64,000 nucleotides of DNA, taken from the NCBI RefSeq assembly GCF_937001465.1, contig NC_064561.1, positions 49,484,698 through 49,548,697 on the forward strand, written 5' to 3'. This document shows positions 62,622 to 64,000 of this stretch, one piece after another. Under the pieces are notes generated by a model. It did no database searches. It was not told the DNA's origin and saw only the letters and a list, made by a program, of their open reading frames with translations. The position numbers and the translations under genes are program-made. The stretch comes from Orcinus orca (lineage: Eukaryota; Chordata; Mammalia; Artiodactyla; Delphinidae). The stretch's first letter is position 1; each line of letters starts with the position of its first letter.

Positions 62622-64000
62622 CTCGATTTAAAAAGACTAAAAAATCGAACAAGAAATGATGGAATATTAACTTACGGGTTTTTTTCCTAGCACATTCAAT
62701 TCTAATTTACAAACTGGGAAAACAACTTCCAGAAAGGCTGTGCTGCCCTAGAAACCAGGTTTGGGAACGGAGAAATGCTGCCGCCTTGTGGCCATTTCCC
62801 CCAACAGCACCTTTAAAGCCAGTAGTAGTGGTCACTAAATATTCACACTCATTACAAGCCTGTAAATGTCACCTGTTCTCAAAAAAATCCTGGGGTCAAA
62901 AATCGACGAAAAATTCAAAACAGGGCAGCCTTCCCAGAAGACCACTTCAAGTGGTTTATTGTACTCACAGTTTTTTTCTGTTTTCGTTTAACAGAAAGAA
63001 AACAAAGCATGGAAAAATGCTGAACATTAGGAATTATTAAAGACATGCAAATCCAAGTTACAAAAACCTATCAGCTCACACCAGTCATAATGGCCATCAG
63101 CAAAAATTCTGCAAACAATAAATGCTGAAGGGGTTGTGGAGAAATGCGCACCCTCGTTTCTAAGTGGGACATGGTAAGAACCAGTAATGAAAACACAAAG
63201 GAGGTGCCTTGATAAGGTAAATATTGAGCTACCATTCAATCAAGCATACCCACTGCTGGGCCTATCACCTGAGAGGATGAGAATCCAAAAGACAGAGGGT
63301 GGCAATCCTGCACTCCAGCAATATTTACCACAGCCAACACTTGGAAGCAACAAAAATGTCTGTCAACAGAGGAAGGCACAAAGAAGAAGTGGTCCATGTA
63401 CACAATGGAATATTGCTCCAATTAAAAAAATATATAATTTCAAATTAGGAACCAAACGTAAGTTAGGAGACATCAGCTTTTGGGGGTCTGTCCGGGCACA
63501 TTCCTCTCTAATATATAACCGAGGAACACCACTGGCAGGAGGGACTCTTTCCGTAATTCCCAGAATTGGGAAAGGGGAAATGCTGCTGCCCAATGGCTGA
63601 TACCTTCAACAGCAGCTTTAAAATCTGTGCTAATGGTCACTTCATATGCACAAGTACTGGAGGGCTGTAAATGAAACCAGCCCTGAAAATGTCTTCAGGG
63701 AGGTAATGGCCAAAATATTTCAAAATGTGACACATACTTCAAGAAAACCATTTGAAGAGGTAAGCGCTACTCACAGCTTGAAAAAAAAGAGGACATGCCT
63801 GAAAGTTCAATTTCAAGGGATTATGAGATGCATGCAAATCCAACCTCAAAGAAGTGTCAGCTCACACCTGTCAGAATAAACATCAGCAGAAAAACTACAA
63901 ACAATAAATGCTGAAAGGGTTGTGGACAAGGGCATGCCCTCAAATTTAAGTGGAACATAACCTGGTAAGAGCCACTAATGAGAACAGAATGGAGACGCCT
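62622..64000 (+). repeat. Macrosatellite unit 15, partial (1379 bp to window end), copy of unit 12
   Basis: CTCF-like 15-mers start at 62777 (A) and 63582 (B, gctgctgcccaatgg as in unit 12). It carries the unit-12 left-part alleles, including the 1-bp insertion near 63380. The window ends inside subunit B. Confidence 0.97.

Larger units (their letters stand above)
1..64000. repeat. Macrosatellite tandem array, ~4.47-kb unit, 14 complete copies plus one partial
   Basis: The same ~4.47-kb sequence recurs head to tail across the whole window with only scattered base differences. Unit lengths in order are 4469, 4473, 4473, 4473, 4471, 4466, 4471, 4471, 4471, 4477, 4481, 4476, 4468 and 4481, then 1,379 bases of unit 15. 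No unique DNA separates units, and neither array end is in the window. The DNA is AT-rich with few CpGs. All reading frames are short, overlap on opposite strands and shift with small indels, so the array is called non-coding; a long non-coding transcript across it cannot be excluded. Each unit contains four diverged subunits built from a CTCF-motif module and an L1 3' tail. The natural biological phase is unknown; the phase used here is arbitrary. Confidence 0.98.
44716..64000 (+). repeat. Three-unit higher-order duplication (period 13,425 bp)
   Basis: Unit 14 begins 13,425 bp after unit 11, and unit 15 begins 13,425 bp after unit 12. Each pair shares private alleles: ggaatggag, agttgag and the 8-bp duplication for 11/14; aggctgtgctg, gacagagg and gctgctgccc for 12/15. 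The equal spacing and shared rare alleles point to a duplicated block of three units whose right end lies beyond the window. Confidence 0.85.

Noticed and set aside
1..64000. CRISPR array or bacterial repeat system
   Set aside because: The repeat unit is 4.47 kb without spacers, and L1 tails and a GT microsatellite identify mammalian DNA.
1..64000. Multicopy gene array (such as RS447/USP17-like, rDNA or tRNA clusters)
   Set aside because: No long open frame, no rRNA or tRNA sequence that I recognise, and no GC-rich promoter in the unit.

Overview
The window is one uninterrupted head-to-tail tandem array (a macrosatellite) with no gene in it. A unit of about 4.47 kb, phased here on the motif cttgattta / ctcgattta, begins at 1, 4470, 8943, 13416, 17889, 22360, 26826, 31297, 35768, 40239, 44716, 49197, 53673, 58141 and 62622. 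That gives fourteen complete units and the first 1,379 bases of a fifteenth. The array runs off both ends of the window, so its true copy number and flanks are not visible. Reading frames are all short (137 codons at most), overlap on both strands and recur because the DNA recurs; I call no protein-coding gene. The host is a placental mammal: every unit carries degraded LINE-1 ORF2/3'UTR tails. The 3'UTR resembles the type I know from laurasiatherian genomes such as cetartiodactyls, horse and carnivores; this host call is from memory of L1 consensus sequences, not from a search. Each 4.47-kb unit is itself a higher-order repeat of four diverged subunits, A (804 bp), B (1,219 bp), C (1,240 bp) and D (about 1,206 bp). 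Each subunit has the same two-part design: a unique module of about 330-350 bp followed by an L1 3' tail on the + strand. The unique module holds, 115-116 bp after its start in all four subunits, a sequence that on the minus strand reads as a CTCF-type motif (ccacaaggcggcagc). It is intact in A, C and D and visibly decayed in B. The window therefore presents 43 near-identical CTCF-like motifs (15 A, 14 C, 14 D), all in one orientation, plus 15 decayed B copies. Arrays of same-orientation CTCF sites inside a macrosatellite are the hallmark of DXZ4-type boundary loci on the mammalian X. I propose a DXZ4-like, FIRRE/ICCE-like or otherwise undescribed CTCF array as the most interesting reading; the chromosome cannot be told from sequence alone. 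The array is highly homogenised. All unit length differences (4,466-4,481 bp) are accounted for by the length of one GT microsatellite (13-17 repeats) plus four small indels. Base variants show recent turnover: units 7-9 are a homogenised block, units 3 and 4 are nearly the same, units 14-15 repeat units 11-12 at an exact spacing of 13,425 bp, and unit 13 is a mosaic of 12-like and 11-like sequence.
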